Part shown: piece after piece, positions 35,083-46,827 of the stretch
Layout of the letters: each line of letters starts with the position of its first letter
Position numbering within the stretch: the first letter of the stretch is position 1
Assembly: GCF_030555055.1 (NCBI RefSeq)
Contig: NZ_JAMOAO010000001.1
Location: forward strand, 1,364,001-1,428,000
Origin: Nocardiopsis sp. YSL2
GTDB taxonomy: Bacteria; Actinomycetota; Actinomycetes; Streptosporangiales; Streptosporangiaceae
Reading direction: 5' to 3'
Length of the DNA stretch: 64,000 nucleotides
Notes under the pieces: model-generated
The model's input: only the letters and a program-made list of their open reading frames with translations
Told to the model about the DNA's origin: nothing
Databases searched by the model: none
Made by a program: the position numbers and the translations under genes

Positions 35083-35820
35083 ATGTCGATCGATCCCAGC
35101 AACCCGCTCCCGAAGTACAGCCAACTCCGTGACCTGCTCCTCGACTGGATCACCGAGAGCGGCCTGGGCGTGGACGACATGATCCCCTCCGAGCGGGAGC
35201 TCAGCACCACCTACGGCCTGTCCCGCATGACGGTCCGGCAAACGATCGACCTGATGGTCTCGGAGGGACGCCTGTACCGCGTGCCGGGCAAGGGCACCTT
35301 CATCGCGCGGCCGAAGATCGAGATGTCGCTGGTCCTGGCCTCCTTCAGCGAGGACATGCGCGCCCGGGGCTACGAGCCCGGCGCGCGGGAGCTGATCCGC
35401 CAGGTCATCCCCGCCAGCGGACACACGGCGCGCATGCTCGACATCGGCCCCGGCACCCTCGTGCACCACATCGAGCGGATGCGGACCGCCGACGACGAGC
35501 CGATGGCGGTCGAGCGGTCCAACATCCCCGCCGCCATGGTTCCGGGTCTGGAGGACTTCGACCTCGCCGAACGCTCCCTGTACGAGGTGCTGGAGAACGA
35601 GTTCGACATCCTCCTCGACTCCGGAGAACAGACGATCGAGGCCGGGATCTGCGACTCCGCGGACTCCCGGCTCCTCGGTCTGCCCGCTGGAAGCCCGGTG
35701 CTGATCATGCAGCGCCGCAGCTTCTTCAAGGGACAGTGCGTGGAACTCGCCCTGTCCACCTACCGTGCCGACCGCTACCAGCTCCACTCCCGTTTGGACC
35801 CGCGCCGGCACGGCGACTGA
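35083..35820 (+). CDS. dasR: GntR/HutC-family regulator DasR
   Basis: 245-aa repressor. The winged HTH includes PLPKYSQLRDLLLDWI, IPSERELSTTYGLSRMTVRQ and LYRVPGKGTFIARP. The UTRA effector domain follows (SFSEDMRARGYEPG to the C-terminus). DasR is released from DNA by glucosamine-6-P or GlcNAc-6-P and links amino sugars to development in streptomycetes. The genes around it (EIIA, EIIB, EIIC, SIS enzyme) and the dre-like site make this assignment strong. ATG 35083; the in-frame extension to 34558 overlaps the promoter and is discarded. Confidence 0.92.
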   Translation: MSIDPSNPLPKYSQLRDLLLDWITESGLGVDDMIPSERELSTTYGLSRMTVRQTIDLMVSEGRLYRVPGKGTFIARPKIEMSLVLASFSEDMRARGYEPGARELIRQVIPASGHTARMLDIGPGTLVHHIERMRTADDEPMAVERSNIPAAMVPGLEDFDLAERSLYEVLENEFDILLDSGEQTIEAGICDSADSRLLGLPAGSPVLIMQRRSFFKGQCVELALSTYRADRYQLHSRLDPRRHGD

Positions 35821-35863
35821 TCAACCCCCCGCCCACGAGGCGCGCCTCCCAGGGAGACCCCCC

Positions 35864-37384
35864 ATGAGTACGGACCGCAGCTCCACACCCTCGGCCCCCG
35901 AACCCGGTGGCGGTGCCACCGCCGAGTCCGCCGGAACCGCCAAGGCGGCCAAGCGCCCCTCCTCCACCCTGGCCGTCCTCCAGCGCCTGGGCCGCAGCCT
36001 CATGATGCCCATCGCGGTACTCCCGGCCGCCGCGATCCTGCTCCGACTGGGCCAGCCCGACCTCCTGGGGGCCGACGGCCTGGCCGGGATGCCCGGCATG
36101 GGCTGGATGGACCCCGTCGCCGGGGCCGTGGGAGCCGCGGGCGACGCGATCTTCCAGGCGCTGCCCCTGCTGTTCGCGGTGGGTGTGGCGATCGGCTTCG
36201 CCAAGCGGGCCGACGGGTCCACCGCCCTGGCCGCGGTCGTCGGGTACCTGGTGTTCGACCGGGTGGCCACGTGGACGATGGTCACCTTCAACGGGCCCAC
36301 GGGCGACCTGGGGTCGCGACTCGTGACCTACCCGCTGCCGGTCGACCCGGTCACGCGCGAACCGGTGGTGGACCAGGCCTCGGCCGAGGCGGTCGGCGCG
36401 GTCATCAACAACGCGGTGAAGAACCCCACCGACGTGCTCGGGGGTATCGCGATCGGTCTGGTCGCCGCTCTGCTGTGGCAGCGCTACCACCGCATCAAGC
36501 TGCCGACCTGGCTGGGCTTCTTCGGCGGCCGCCGGTTCGTCCCGATCGTCACGGCGATGGCCGGACTGCTGATCGGTGTCGCCCTGGGCCTGCTGTGGCC
36601 GGTCGTGGGCTCCTGGATCCAGGACCTCGGGGAGGGCATCATCGGCGCCGGCGCGGTGGGAGCGGGCCTCTACGGGGTGGTCAACCGGCTCCTGCTCCCG
36701 TTGGGCCTGCACCACGTGGTGAACTCGTTCATCTGGTTCGTCTCCGGTTCCTACACCGACGACGCCGGGAACGTGTCCAACGGCGAGATCACCCGCTACC
36801 TGGCGGGCGACCCCACGGCCGGGACGTTCCTGTCCGGCTTCTTCCCCGTGCTGATGTTCGGGCTGCCGGGCGCGGCACTGGCGATGTGGCTGGCGGCGCC
36901 CAAGGCGCGGCGCGCGCAGATCGGATCGATCATGATCCCGGCGGCGCTGACCGCGTTCGCCACGGGCATCACCGAGCCGGTGGAGTTCGCGTTCATCTTC
37001 GTGGCACCCGCGCTGTTCGCCGTGCACGTGGTGCTGACGGGCGTGTCCATGGCCGTCCTCAATGCGCTCGACGCCCAGTTGGGCTTCGGCTTCTCGGCGG
37101 GCCTGATCGACCTGTTGCTGAACGCCACGAAGGACAACACCTCTGGGCTGGGCCTGATCCTGTTGTTGGGCCTGGTGTACTTCGGGCTCTACTTCGGGAT
37201 CTTCTACCTGCTCATCACGCGGTTCAACCTGCCGACCCCGGGCCGGGAGTCGGACCCGGAGGAGAACGCGGCCGCGCAGACCGCGCCCGGCGCGTCCGAG
37301 GACGGGTCCGGGCCCCGGAGCGACGGCTCACCCGAGCGGTCCGAGCCGGAATCGTCGGGCGGCAGGGCCGACGGCTCCGGCTGA
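35864..37384 (+). CDS. PTS EIIC component for N-acetylglucosamine
   Basis: 506-aa membrane channel of the glucose-glucoside PTS family, importing GlcNAc with phosphorylation. Hydrophobic helices start after LAVLQRLGRSLMMPIAVLPA. Key elements are GFAKRADGSTALAAVVGYLV, LLLPLGLHHVVNSFIWF (substrate region), FLSGFFPVLMFGLPGAALAM and TAFATGITEPVEFAFIFVAP. The N-terminus (about 35 aa) and acidic Ser/Gly-rich C-terminus (about 45 aa) are low-complexity. It has no fused EIIB or EIIA; those are encoded across the divergent promoter. 43 bases after dasR, with AGGGAG before the ATG. Confidence 0.95.
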   Translation: MSTDRSSTPSAPEPGGGATAESAGTAKAAKRPSSTLAVLQRLGRSLMMPIAVLPAAAILLRLGQPDLLGADGLAGMPGMGWMDPVAGAVGAAGDAIFQALPLLFAVGVAIGFAKRADGSTALAAVVGYLVFDRVATWTMVTFNGPTGDLGSRLVTYPLPVDPVTREPVVDQASAEAVGAVINNAVKNPTDVLGGIAIGLVAALLWQRYHRIKLPTWLGFFGGRRFVPIVTAMAGLLIGVALGLLWPVVGSWIQDLGEGIIGAGAVGAGLYGVVNRLLLPLGLHHVVNSFIWFVSGSYTDDAGNVSNGEITRYLAGDPTAGTFLSGFFPVLMFGLPGAALAMWLAAPKARRAQIGSIMIPAALTAFATGITEPVEFAFIFVAPALFAVHVVLTGVSMAVLNALDAQLGFGFSAGLIDLLLNATKDNTSGLGLILLLGLVYFGLYFGIFYLLITRFNLPTPGRESDPEENAAAQTAPGASEDGSGPRSDGSPERSEPESSGGRADGSG

Positions 37385-37490
37385 GCCGCGGCGGCCGGAC
37401 CGTGGCGGATCCGACGCGCGGGACGGGGTCGCTCCGGCGGCCCCGGCTCCGAACCCAGCGCGAGGGATCCTTCCACGAGAGAGGCACACG

Positions 37491-38087
37491 ATGAACCCGG
37501 CTACCGAGAAACGTCCGCTCCCGCGCCGACGCCTGGTGCTCTGGTCCGCGGCCGGACTCGTCCTGGTCCTGGTGGCCGCGGGCCTGTGGGCCTTCCAGCC
37601 CTGGCGGCTGTTCACCACCCGGACCGTGGACGAGGCTCCGCCCACCGCGGTCGCCGCCTCGGAGGAGGACCCCGGGCCCGCCGGGACGGACGGGTCGGAC
37701 GGTACCGGGGAGGCGGACGCGGCCGAGGAGGAACCGAGCGACGAGCCGGTGGTCCTCGGCGAGGGCGGCTTCGTCACCCAGGAGCACGAGACCTCGGGTA
37801 CCGCCACGGTGCTGGAGCTGCCCGACGGCACGCGGCACGTGCGGTTGGCGGACCTGGCCACGAGCGACGGGCCCGACCTGCACGTGTGGATCACCGACCA
37901 GGAGGCCGGCGGCGACTGGTTCAAGTACCGTGACGGCCGCTACGTCGCGCTCGGCGAGCTCAAGGGCACCCACGGGGACGCCAACTACGAGATCCCCGAG
38001 GACGCCGACCTGGACGGGATGACGAGCGTGGTCATCTGGTGCGACCGCTTCTCGGTGGCCTTCGGCTCCGCGCCGGTGGACCTGTAG
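37491..38087 (+). CDS. Membrane-anchored DM13-domain protein
   Basis: 198-aa protein with one N-terminal helix (RRLVLWSAAGLVLVLVAAGL), an acidic Ala/Gly linker (about 50-85) and an extracellular DM13 domain from about 90 to the end (FVTQEHETSGTATVLEL, HVRLADLATSDGPDLHVWIT, YEIPEDADLDG, VVIWCDRFSVAFGSA). DM13 domains are proposed electron-transfer modules and this one keeps the near-terminal Cys in the VVIWC motif. Start after GAGAGAGG. A bidirectional terminator follows. No partner is obvious. Confidence 0.85.
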   Translation: MNPATEKRPLPRRRLVLWSAAGLVLVLVAAGLWAFQPWRLFTTRTVDEAPPTAVAASEEDPGPAGTDGSDGTGEADAAEEEPSDEPVVLGEGGFVTQEHETSGTATVLELPDGTRHVRLADLATSDGPDLHVWITDQEAGGDWFKYRDGRYVALGELKGTHGDANYEIPEDADLDGMTSVVIWCDRFSVAFGSAPVDL

Positions 38088-38113
38088 CCAGGGGAGCTCC
38101 GGACGGGGCAACG

Positions 38114-38155
38114 GACGGAGGGCGGCCCGCGCGTTCGCGCGGGCCGCCCTCCGTC
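38114..38155. terminator. Bidirectional terminator between DM13 and secA genes
   Basis: A 19-bp stem (left arm GACGGAGGGCGGCCCGCG plus one inner pair) with GTTC loop lies between two convergent genes, 26 and 16 bases from their stops. Confidence 0.9.
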
Positions 38156-38171
38156 TCAGTTCCGGTACCGG

Positions 38172-41060
<2,889 letters not shown>

Positions 41061-41294
41061 TTCCTATGCGCTCCTCGCAGATCGCGGTTGGCTCCACGCA
41101 CGTGGAGTTCAGATCTAGGCCCGCGGACCGCTTCCCGTGGCCGTGAAGGACGGCGGGGGTTCCTGGGCCCTCGGGCCTACATCCTAGAGGAACCGAACCG
41201 CGGGCCTGCCCCGCGCGCGGGTGGGGCCCTCGCGCCTGGTCACCGGCGGCACGCGCCACCAGGTGAACGATTGGGGAGGTACCGGATGTTCCCG

Positions 41295-41607
41295 CCCGTC
41301 GCCCACCATCGCGCTGAACAGCACTCCGTGCCAGACAGCGCTACCACCCCCACCCGAGACGCTCCGCGCCCAGACCCCCTCACCCGTCGCCCACCATCGC
41401 GCTGAACAGCACTCCGTGCCAGACAGCGCTACCACCCCCACCCGAGACGCTCCGCGCCCAGACCCCCTCACCCGTCGCCCACCATCGCGCTGAACGGCAC
41501 TCCGTGCCAGACAGCGCTACCACCCCCACCCGAGACGCTCCGCGCCCAGACCCCCTCACCCGTCGCCCACCATCGCGCTGAACGGCACTCCGCGCGAGAC
41601 AGCGCTC
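41295..41607. repeat. 88-bp tandem repeat (about 3.6 copies)
   Basis: Units start at 41295, 41383, 41471 and 41559 (period exactly 88); the last is partial. Each unit contains a 31-base hairpin (41311-41341 and every 88 bases): GCGCTG ... GCAC TCC GTGC ... CAGCGC with a 4x4 internal loop. Units 1 and 2 look identical, units 3 and 4 carry A-to-G in the internal loop and unit 4 differs in the inner stem. It lies in the divergent gap between secA and the small membrane protein gene. Not coding. Confidence 0.92.
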
Positions 41608-41817
41608 TCCCTGCTGCGGCCCCGGGGGAACGAACCCCGGGGTATTTGCCTGTCGATGCGCGCATCCGTCACGGCAGTGGGTAGTTCTCTCCTAGGGGCG
41701 TTTGCGCCACAGGGGCACCCGGCGCATCGCCGGAGGACCCCGGCGTCCCCGGAAGGTCACGACGGTGACCGGCCGTCGCGACACCGCAACGTGGACGTGC
41801 TCCCGGGAGGGATCACC

Positions 41818-42306
41818 ATGCGAACGAGCCTGAACCGCGAGGAATCCGCGAGCGAGCCAGTCCGGAAGGGCACACCCCGCACTCCGTTGGAGGCCATCGA
41901 GCACGTGGTGGAGCGAGTTCATCGCACCACCCACCACCCGATGGAACAGGGTGACCCCGGGCAGGCGTGGGAACGCCACCTACCGACCGACGAGGCCAAG
42001 TACGGCCGCATCCGCGGATTCCAGCGCCAGGGCGGCAGCCTGGCCCCGAGCAGCGGCCACCGCGGGCGCGCGCCCTCCTGGATCGCCGTGGTCCTGGCCA
42101 TCGCCGGATTCGCCGCGGGCGGCCTGGCCGTCGTCATGGACGGTGCGGTCGTCCTCCTGGTGATCGCCGCCGTGCTGCTGGCCGCGGCCGTCGCGGTCGC
42201 CATCGTCTTCGACATCCTGAGCGACGTCGTGCTCGACCCGCCGAGAGTGGAGTCGGAGGAACGGCACGACACCCCGCTGCACCGGATCAAGGAGCAGTCG
42301 CCTTAG
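41818..42306 (+). CDS. Two-helix membrane protein, unknown
   Basis: 162-aa protein. The N-terminal 85 residues are polar (MRTSLNREESASEPVRKGTP, then RTPLEAIEHVVERVHRTTHH). Two adjacent hydrophobic helices follow (WIAVVLAIAGFAAGGLAVVM and VVLLVIAAVLLAAAVAVAIV), then a short charged tail ending KEQSP. ATG 41818 has CGGGAGG in front; the in-frame stretch upstream to 41656 is rejected. No family recognised. The stop TAG comes from a dispersed palindromic element. Confidence 0.75.
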   Translation: MRTSLNREESASEPVRKGTPRTPLEAIEHVVERVHRTTHHPMEQGDPGQAWERHLPTDEAKYGRIRGFQRQGGSLAPSSGHRGRAPSWIAVVLAIAGFAAGGLAVVMDGAVVLLVIAAVLLAAAVAVAIVFDILSDVVLDPPRVESEERHDTPLHRIKEQSP

Positions 42307-42331
42307 GGCGGGTATCCGCGGAACACGCCCT
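42304..42331. repeat. REP-like palindromic element, copy b (supplies stop)
   Basis: Starts at the TAG stop of the two-helix protein gene: TAGGGCGGGTATCCGCGG, then AACACGCCCT. Ends AGGGCG and CGCCCT pair. Related to 10881-10908 and 44888-44917. Confidence 0.65.
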
Positions 42332-42348
42332 GGCGTCCCGCAGGACAC

Positions 42349-42383
42349 GGCCGCGCCCGCCGGCTTCACCGGCGGGCGCGGCC
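42349..42383. terminator. 15-bp-stem terminator
   Basis: Arms GGCCGCGCCCGCCGG and CCGGCGGGCGCGGCC around CTTCA, between the convergent two-helix protein gene and hpf. Confidence 0.85.
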
Positions 42384-42424
42384 CTCGCGTGCGGCTGCCG
42401 GGGGGACCCTCCCCCGCACCGGCC

Positions 42425-43099
42425 TCAGTCCACGAGTCGCAGGACTCCGTAGTTGAAGCCCTTGCGGCGGTAGACCACGCTCGGGGCGTCCTTCACTTCG
42501 TCGTGGAAGAGGTAGAAGTCGTGTCCGACGAGTTCCATCTCCATCAGCGCCTGGTCGATGCTCATCGGCTTGGCCCGGTGGAACTTCTCCCGCACGATGA
42601 CGGGCACGTCTCCCTGGGTGTCCAGCTCGACGAACTCGTCGGAGAAGCGTCCGTCGACCGCGGCGCCGTCGATCTCGTCCTCCTGGGATCGCTGCGCGGG
42701 AGGTGCCGGGGTCGCGGTGGAGGTATGCGTCGAGGGCAGTTCTCCGGGGAGGCTCGCGGTGGCGGCCGCGACGGAGACGGGTGTGCGGTTGCCGCGGTGG
42801 ACCTTGCGCCGGTCCGCGGACTTGCGAAGTCGGGCCTCGATCTTGTCGATCGCCAGGTCGAGGGCGCCGTGCCGGTCCGAGGACGCCGCCTCGCTCCGGA
42901 TGACCGGCCCGTTGGAGTGGATGGTCAGTTCAACCCGCTCGCGAACGTCGGCGAGCTTGGGGTTGCGCTCCGAGGACACCTCCACATCGATGGTCATGCC
43001 CTTCTTCTCCCACTTGGAGAGCCTCTCGAGCTTGTTCTCGACGTGCTGTCGGAACTTCTCATTCACACCAGTGCGTCGACCCTTGACGATGATGTCCAT
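42425..43099 (-). CDS. hpf: Long-form ribosome hibernation promoting factor
   Basis: 224-aa long HPF that dimerises 70S ribosomes in stationary phase. The N-terminal S30AE domain is MDIIVKGRRTGVNEKFRQHV to LDLAIDKIEARLRKSADRRK. A Thr/Ala/Pro linker (about 115-145) follows, then the dimerisation domain IVREKFHRAKPMSIDQALME, DFYLFHDE and VVYRRKGFNYGVLRL. It starts at ATG 43099 after AAGGGGG. Position next to secA and comF is conserved in actinobacteria. Confidence 0.97.
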   Translation of the reverse strand: MDIIVKGRRTGVNEKFRQHVENKLERLSKWEKKGMTIDVEVSSERNPKLADVRERVELTIHSNGPVIRSEAASSDRHGALDLAIDKIEARLRKSADRRKVHRGNRTPVSVAAATASLPGELPSTHTSTATPAPPAQRSQEDEIDGAAVDGRFSDEFVELDTQGDVPVIVREKFHRAKPMSIDQALMEMELVGHDFYLFHDEVKDAPSVVYRRKGFNYGVLRLVD

Positions 43100-43900
43100 A
43101 GGACCCCCTTCATCGCGTGACCGCCGTGAAGGCGACGGCCAGGCTGGTTCTGCATCCCTCCCGCCATGGGGGACGGAAGGAGTTTCGCGCGCTAGCCCCC
43201 TTCCGCAGGCGGTCCGGTCCGGCCCGGCCCGCGACTCGCTTGGATGTGCGTATACCCATCAGAGGCAGGGTCCTCACGCGCACCATCAGCACGATTCGTG
43301 GGGCCCTGTCCCATGGGAAGCAGGACTTTTGCCGCCAACAGGACAAGTTGCCACCCGGTCATGGAACGCCACTGACCGAAGGACTCGGCGACGGGAGGAT
43401 GGATGAGGCACGACGGAGGCGCGTACGGGGAAGGCGCTGCCGGGGAACCGGCGCTCCGGCGCCCACCGCGTGCTGCCCCGTGGGACCCGCCGGTGTCGGC
43501 GGGTCCCCCAGCGATGGCATGCCACCCGTCCGGCCGACCTGGTCTTCGTCCCCACATCCGCCTGCTGAGAGTGTCGCCGCTCTTGTACGCGACTACTGCT
43601 CTTCTCCCTGTCATGAGGGACATCGGGACCCTCCGCGGGGCAGGGCTTACCTCTAAGGCGCACCGTGATCGGTCGACGAAAAGTCGCCTTACGTGGGCCG
43701 TTTCGCCTGCGCCTGGCATCGGCTTGCCGAAGTCGCTCCCCGGTATCCCCAGGGGCACAGTAACTCCGGCGCAACCACGGACCCGGACGGGTGCCATACC
43801 TGGACCGTAACCTGTCCTGGCCCTTCTGTCAGGTAGCGATCACCCCCTCCACACCCCGACAACCCCCTCAAACCCCCATGAACACTGACTTTTCACCTGT
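43100..43900. other. Long noncoding region upstream of hpf
   Basis: 800 bases without a frame showing the genome's G/C third-position bias. It presumably holds the hpf promoter(s). A clean hairpin at 43482-43507 pairs GGGACCCGCCG with CGGCGGGTCCC around GTGT. CCCCGG-TATC-CCCAGGGG-like complementarity is seen near 43740-43760. A small RNA or long hpf leader is possible. I found no match to riboswitches I know. Confidence 0.5.
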
Positions 43901-44626
43901 TCACGAGGGTTCGTAAAACCTTGATGACCGCTCTTCGCCCTGCGCGGACAGATGCGGAGGCAGGCGTTCGGCGAGGACGACGGCACCCACCACACGTATC
44001 CCCTCGGCCCGCAGCGCGCGCGTCGCCTCCGCGACGGTGGCACCGGTGGTGAGGACGTCGTCCACCACCACCGCTCGGCTCCCGCTCCACCCGGCCGGCG
44101 TCCCCGCCGCGGTGAGGGCTCCGTGCCGGTTCGCCCGCCGGTCGGCCCGGCCCAGCCCCACCTGGCGACGGACGCGACGGCGGTAGCGCAGGAGTTCGGC
44201 CACCCGGCCGGCGGAGTCCCCGCCCGCCGACGCGACGCAGGCGTACGCCAACCGGGCGACCGGCCCCCTCGGCGGACCGCGCCCGGGGACGGGCACGAGC
44301 AGGGTGTCCGGACCGGCCCACCCGGCCGCGGTGTAGGCGGCGCCCACCCGGGCGCCGAGCGGCGCGGCCAGATCGTCCGTCCCGTGTTCCTTGAAGGCCA
44401 GCAGCACACGGCGGTCCAGTCCGGCGTAGGGCCCGGCCGTCCAGACCGGCGGGCACCCGGGCCGGGGCCGGCAACGCACGGGCCGCCGGTCCAGCCGGGC
44501 CAGGCACGCGCCGCACAGCGGCCCGGAGGGGCCCCGGCATCCGGCACAGGTGAGTGGGAGCAGGAGGTCGAGGACAGCGGTGAACAGGGCGCGCAGAGCC
44601 CGTACCAGGGGGTTCACGAAGGACAT
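43901..44626 (-). CDS. comF: ComF-family phosphoribosyltransferase-like protein
   Basis: 241-aa protein of the ComF/GntX family. An N-terminal zinc-finger-like CAGCRGPSGPLCGACL (about 27-43) is followed by a phosphoribosyltransferase fold with PVPGRGPPRGP and the PRPP-binding signature AVVVDDVLTTGATVAEAT. In transformable bacteria ComF aids DNA uptake; in actinobacteria its role is unclear. Start ATG 44626 with TTGAGGT. It lies between lpqB and hpf as in other actinobacteria. Confidence 0.9.
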   Translation of the reverse strand: MSFVNPLVRALRALFTAVLDLLLPLTCAGCRGPSGPLCGACLARLDRRPVRCRPRPGCPPVWTAGPYAGLDRRVLLAFKEHGTDDLAAPLGARVGAAYTAAGWAGPDTLLVPVPGRGPPRGPVARLAYACVASAGGDSAGRVAELLRYRRRVRRQVGLGRADRRANRHGALTAAGTPAGWSGSRAVVVDDVLTTGATVAEATRALRAEGIRVVGAVVLAERLPPHLSAQGEERSSRFYEPS

Positions 44627-44887
44627 ACCTCAAGGATCGGCGGCACCGGGGCGGGCCGCCAGCCCCGATCCGCGCCTGTGGACAACCCTGCCCGGGCACC
44701 CTCGTGAACGACGGCACCGCGCCGCGTGCGCCCACGGGAAGAAGCCGTCCCCGGGGTCCCAGAGCCCGCCCCAGGGACTCCAGGGCCCGTGCCAGGGGCC
44801 CGGGGAACACACCCGAGGGCCCCGCGCCGGGCCCGGTGGCGCACGCCCGCGCACCCGCGCACCCGCGCGTGAGCGCTCGACGCGCAG

Positions 44888-44917
44888 CAGGGCGGGTATC
44901 CGCCGCACACGCCCTAG
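44888..44917. repeat. REP-like palindromic element, copy c (supplies lpqB stop)
   Basis: Read leftward: CTAGGGCGTGTGCGGCGG, then ATACCCGCCCTG. The TAG is the lpqB stop codon. GGCGG/CCGCC inside and AGGGCG/CGCCCT outside can pair alternatively. Confidence 0.65.
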
Positions 44918-46827
44918 CCCGGGAAGGTGGGTGAGCCGCCCTCCACGACGTTCTGCCAGTTGAGGCGGTCCGTGGTGATCCAGATGTTGCCGTCGTCGGA
45001 ACCGGCGACCAGCGGCTGCCCCGGGGCGCCCGAGATGTTCACCATGCCCGGGACCGGCGTCCCCGCGCTCGCCGCGGGGGACCCGCCGTCCAGGGAGACC
45101 AGGAACGCCTGTTCGGTGCCGCCCTGGCGGTTGCCCAGCACGGCCAGCTGGTCGCCCGAGCGCCAGGAGATGTCGGAGATCTCGTCCAGCTCCCTGCCGA
45201 GCGTGATGAACGAACCGACCGACACCCGGCCGTCGCTGTCCGAGACCACGCGGCCCACCTGAAGCGACGTCTGGCCGTCGACCTCCGTCACGACGGCGGC
45301 CCGGGTTCCGTCGCGCGAGATCTGGAAGTTCAACAGCGACCGGTCACGCAGGTCCGACAGGTCCACGCGCACGACCTCGTCGCCGCCGCGCAGAAGCCAC
45401 AGGTCGGTCGTTCCCGGCTCGGGCGCGGGGTCGGTGTCGGTCGTGGGCTCCTCCTCGGCGGGCTCGTCCTCCTCGTCGGACTCCTCCTCCGCCTCCTCCT
45501 CGGGTCGTCTCGTCTGCTCGGTGACCCACAGATCGCCGTTGACGTCCCAGGAGACCGACGTGAACGTTCCGTCCGTGAGGACCTCCGTCACCTCGGCGCC
45601 CGGGCTGGCGAAGGAGGTGACGACCGTGTCGCCGCCCACGGTGATGCCCGCGATCGTGCTCTCGTCCACCGACACGGCGAACCTCTCCAACTGCACGTCG
45701 CCCGCGCCCAGCGGGCCGGGCACGCGCTCGGCGTCGCCGATGGTGTCGGAGCCCCAGTCGGCCGCCGACCACAGCTGGCCGTCGTGCGTGAAGTACGCGC
45801 GGATCCCGGCGGAGATCGCACTGGGGCTGACGGGCGCCCAGAAGTCGCTGGCCGGGCGGGGCCGGTCGCTTCTCTCGCCGTCGGCGTTGGGGAAGGACAC
45901 CTCGTCGCCGTTGACGACCAGGGTGAACTCCTCCACCTCCGGCAGCTGGCGCAGCGTCCAGGCGATCTGTGCGCCCATCTCGAACTCGTCGACCTCCCCG
46001 ACACCGCTGACCCTGATGGTCGCCGTCTCGGCGTCGATCACCACGCCGGTCACGGCACCCTCGGGGAAGGCCGAGTGGACCGCCGGTGCCAGCCAGTCCG
46101 TGGGGCCGGCGACGAGCTTGTCCAGCAGCCGCTTGGCCAGCGCGTCGTTGCTCACGGGGAGGTAGACCGGGTCCGGGACCAGAGCGGTGCTCCCCGGGTT
46201 GAGGTAGTAGAGGTTGAACGGCCGGTGGGTGCGCTCCACGTCGAGCTGGCTGAGGATCAGTTCGTCGGGCATGTCCTGGATGCGCCACTCGCCCTCGGGG
46301 TCGCCCTGCTCACGGGCGAGCTCGAAGGGCACCTCCAGCAGGTGGCCGGGATCGCTCTGGACGTACTTGCCGCTGTCGTCGATGGTGGCCACGAGCGAAC
46401 TGCGCATCCGCACCGTGGCGGTCAGACCGTCCGTGCTGACCTCCGTTTCGAGGCCGACCGCGTCGAGGTCACCGAAGACCCGCACGGAGCCGTCGGGCGA
46501 CCACTCGTCGCTCAGCTCCGGGAACATGTAGCTCCGGGCGGCCTTGTGGTCCTCCTCGAAACTGCCCATGTCCTTGAGGAAGCCGCCGACCAGGCCCTCC
46601 GGCCCGACCCCTTCCTGGGGGCCCGCCGGTAGCAGGCGCACGTACCCGCCGTAGGGGTCGCTGGGGGTGTCGCCGCCGTCACCGGGTACCACCGGGCCGG
46701 TCATCGGAACCGTCGCACACGCCGCCATCGTGGCGCAGGCCACGGACGCGGCCACCAGGGCGCGTACGGCGCGAGCGACACGCGGGGCGCGGGTGGTGCG
46801 GGTCGTGCGGGCCAGGGGTGCGCTCAC
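44914..46827 (-). CDS. lpqB: Lipoprotein LpqB
   Basis: 637-aa lipoprotein that works with the MtrAB two-component system, where it is thought to modulate MtrB. Signal and lipobox: RALVAASVACATMAAC, Cys near residue 36. Then an LpqB N-terminal domain, a GerMN domain (about 200-310, LYYLNPGSTALVPDPVYLPV) and a C-terminal propeller-like part (about 340-637) interrupted by a Glu/Asp-rich low-complexity insert (EEEAEEESDEEDEPAEEEP). GTG 46827 follows AGGAGGAG and overlaps the mtrB stop (GTGA), so translation is coupled. The TAG stop lies in a dispersed element. Confidence 0.95.
   Translation of the reverse strand: MSAPLARTTRTTRAPRVARAVRALVAASVACATMAACATVPMTGPVVPGDGGDTPSDPYGGYVRLLPAGPQEGVGPEGLVGGFLKDMGSFEEDHKAARSYMFPELSDEWSPDGSVRVFGDLDAVGLETEVSTDGLTATVRMRSSLVATIDDSGKYVQSDPGHLLEVPFELAREQGDPEGEWRIQDMPDELILSQLDVERTHRPFNLYYLNPGSTALVPDPVYLPVSNDALAKRLLDKLVAGPTDWLAPAVHSAFPEGAVTGVVIDAETATIRVSGVGEVDEFEMGAQIAWTLRQLPEVEEFTLVVNGDEVSFPNADGERSDRPRPASDFWAPVSPSAISAGIRAYFTHDGQLWSAADWGSDTIGDAERVPGPLGAGDVQLERFAVSVDESTIAGITVGGDTVVTSFASPGAEVTEVLTDGTFTSVSWDVNGDLWVTEQTRRPEEEAEEESDEEDEPAEEEPTTDTDPAPEPGTTDLWLLRGGDEVVRVDLSDLRDRSLLNFQISRDGTRAAVVTEVDGQTSLQVGRVVSDSDGRVSVGSFITLGRELDEISDISWRSGDQLAVLGNRQGGTEQAFLVSLDGGSPAASAGTPVPGMVNISGAPGQPLVAGSDDGNIWITTDRLNWQNVVEGGSPTFPG

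Noticed and set aside
41295-41607. CRISPR array
   Set aside because: The 88-base units are contiguous and nearly identical throughout, with no variable spacers and no cas genes.
41184-41665. Small leftward frames in the 88-bp repeat with VWARSVSGGGGSAVWHG units
   Set aside because: The repeat length is not a multiple of three, so no frame is kept across units, and no ribosome site is present.
43100-43900. A c-di-AMP or other known riboswitch upstream of hpf
   Set aside because: Only generic hairpins were seen; none of the conserved riboswitch core sequences I know could be located.
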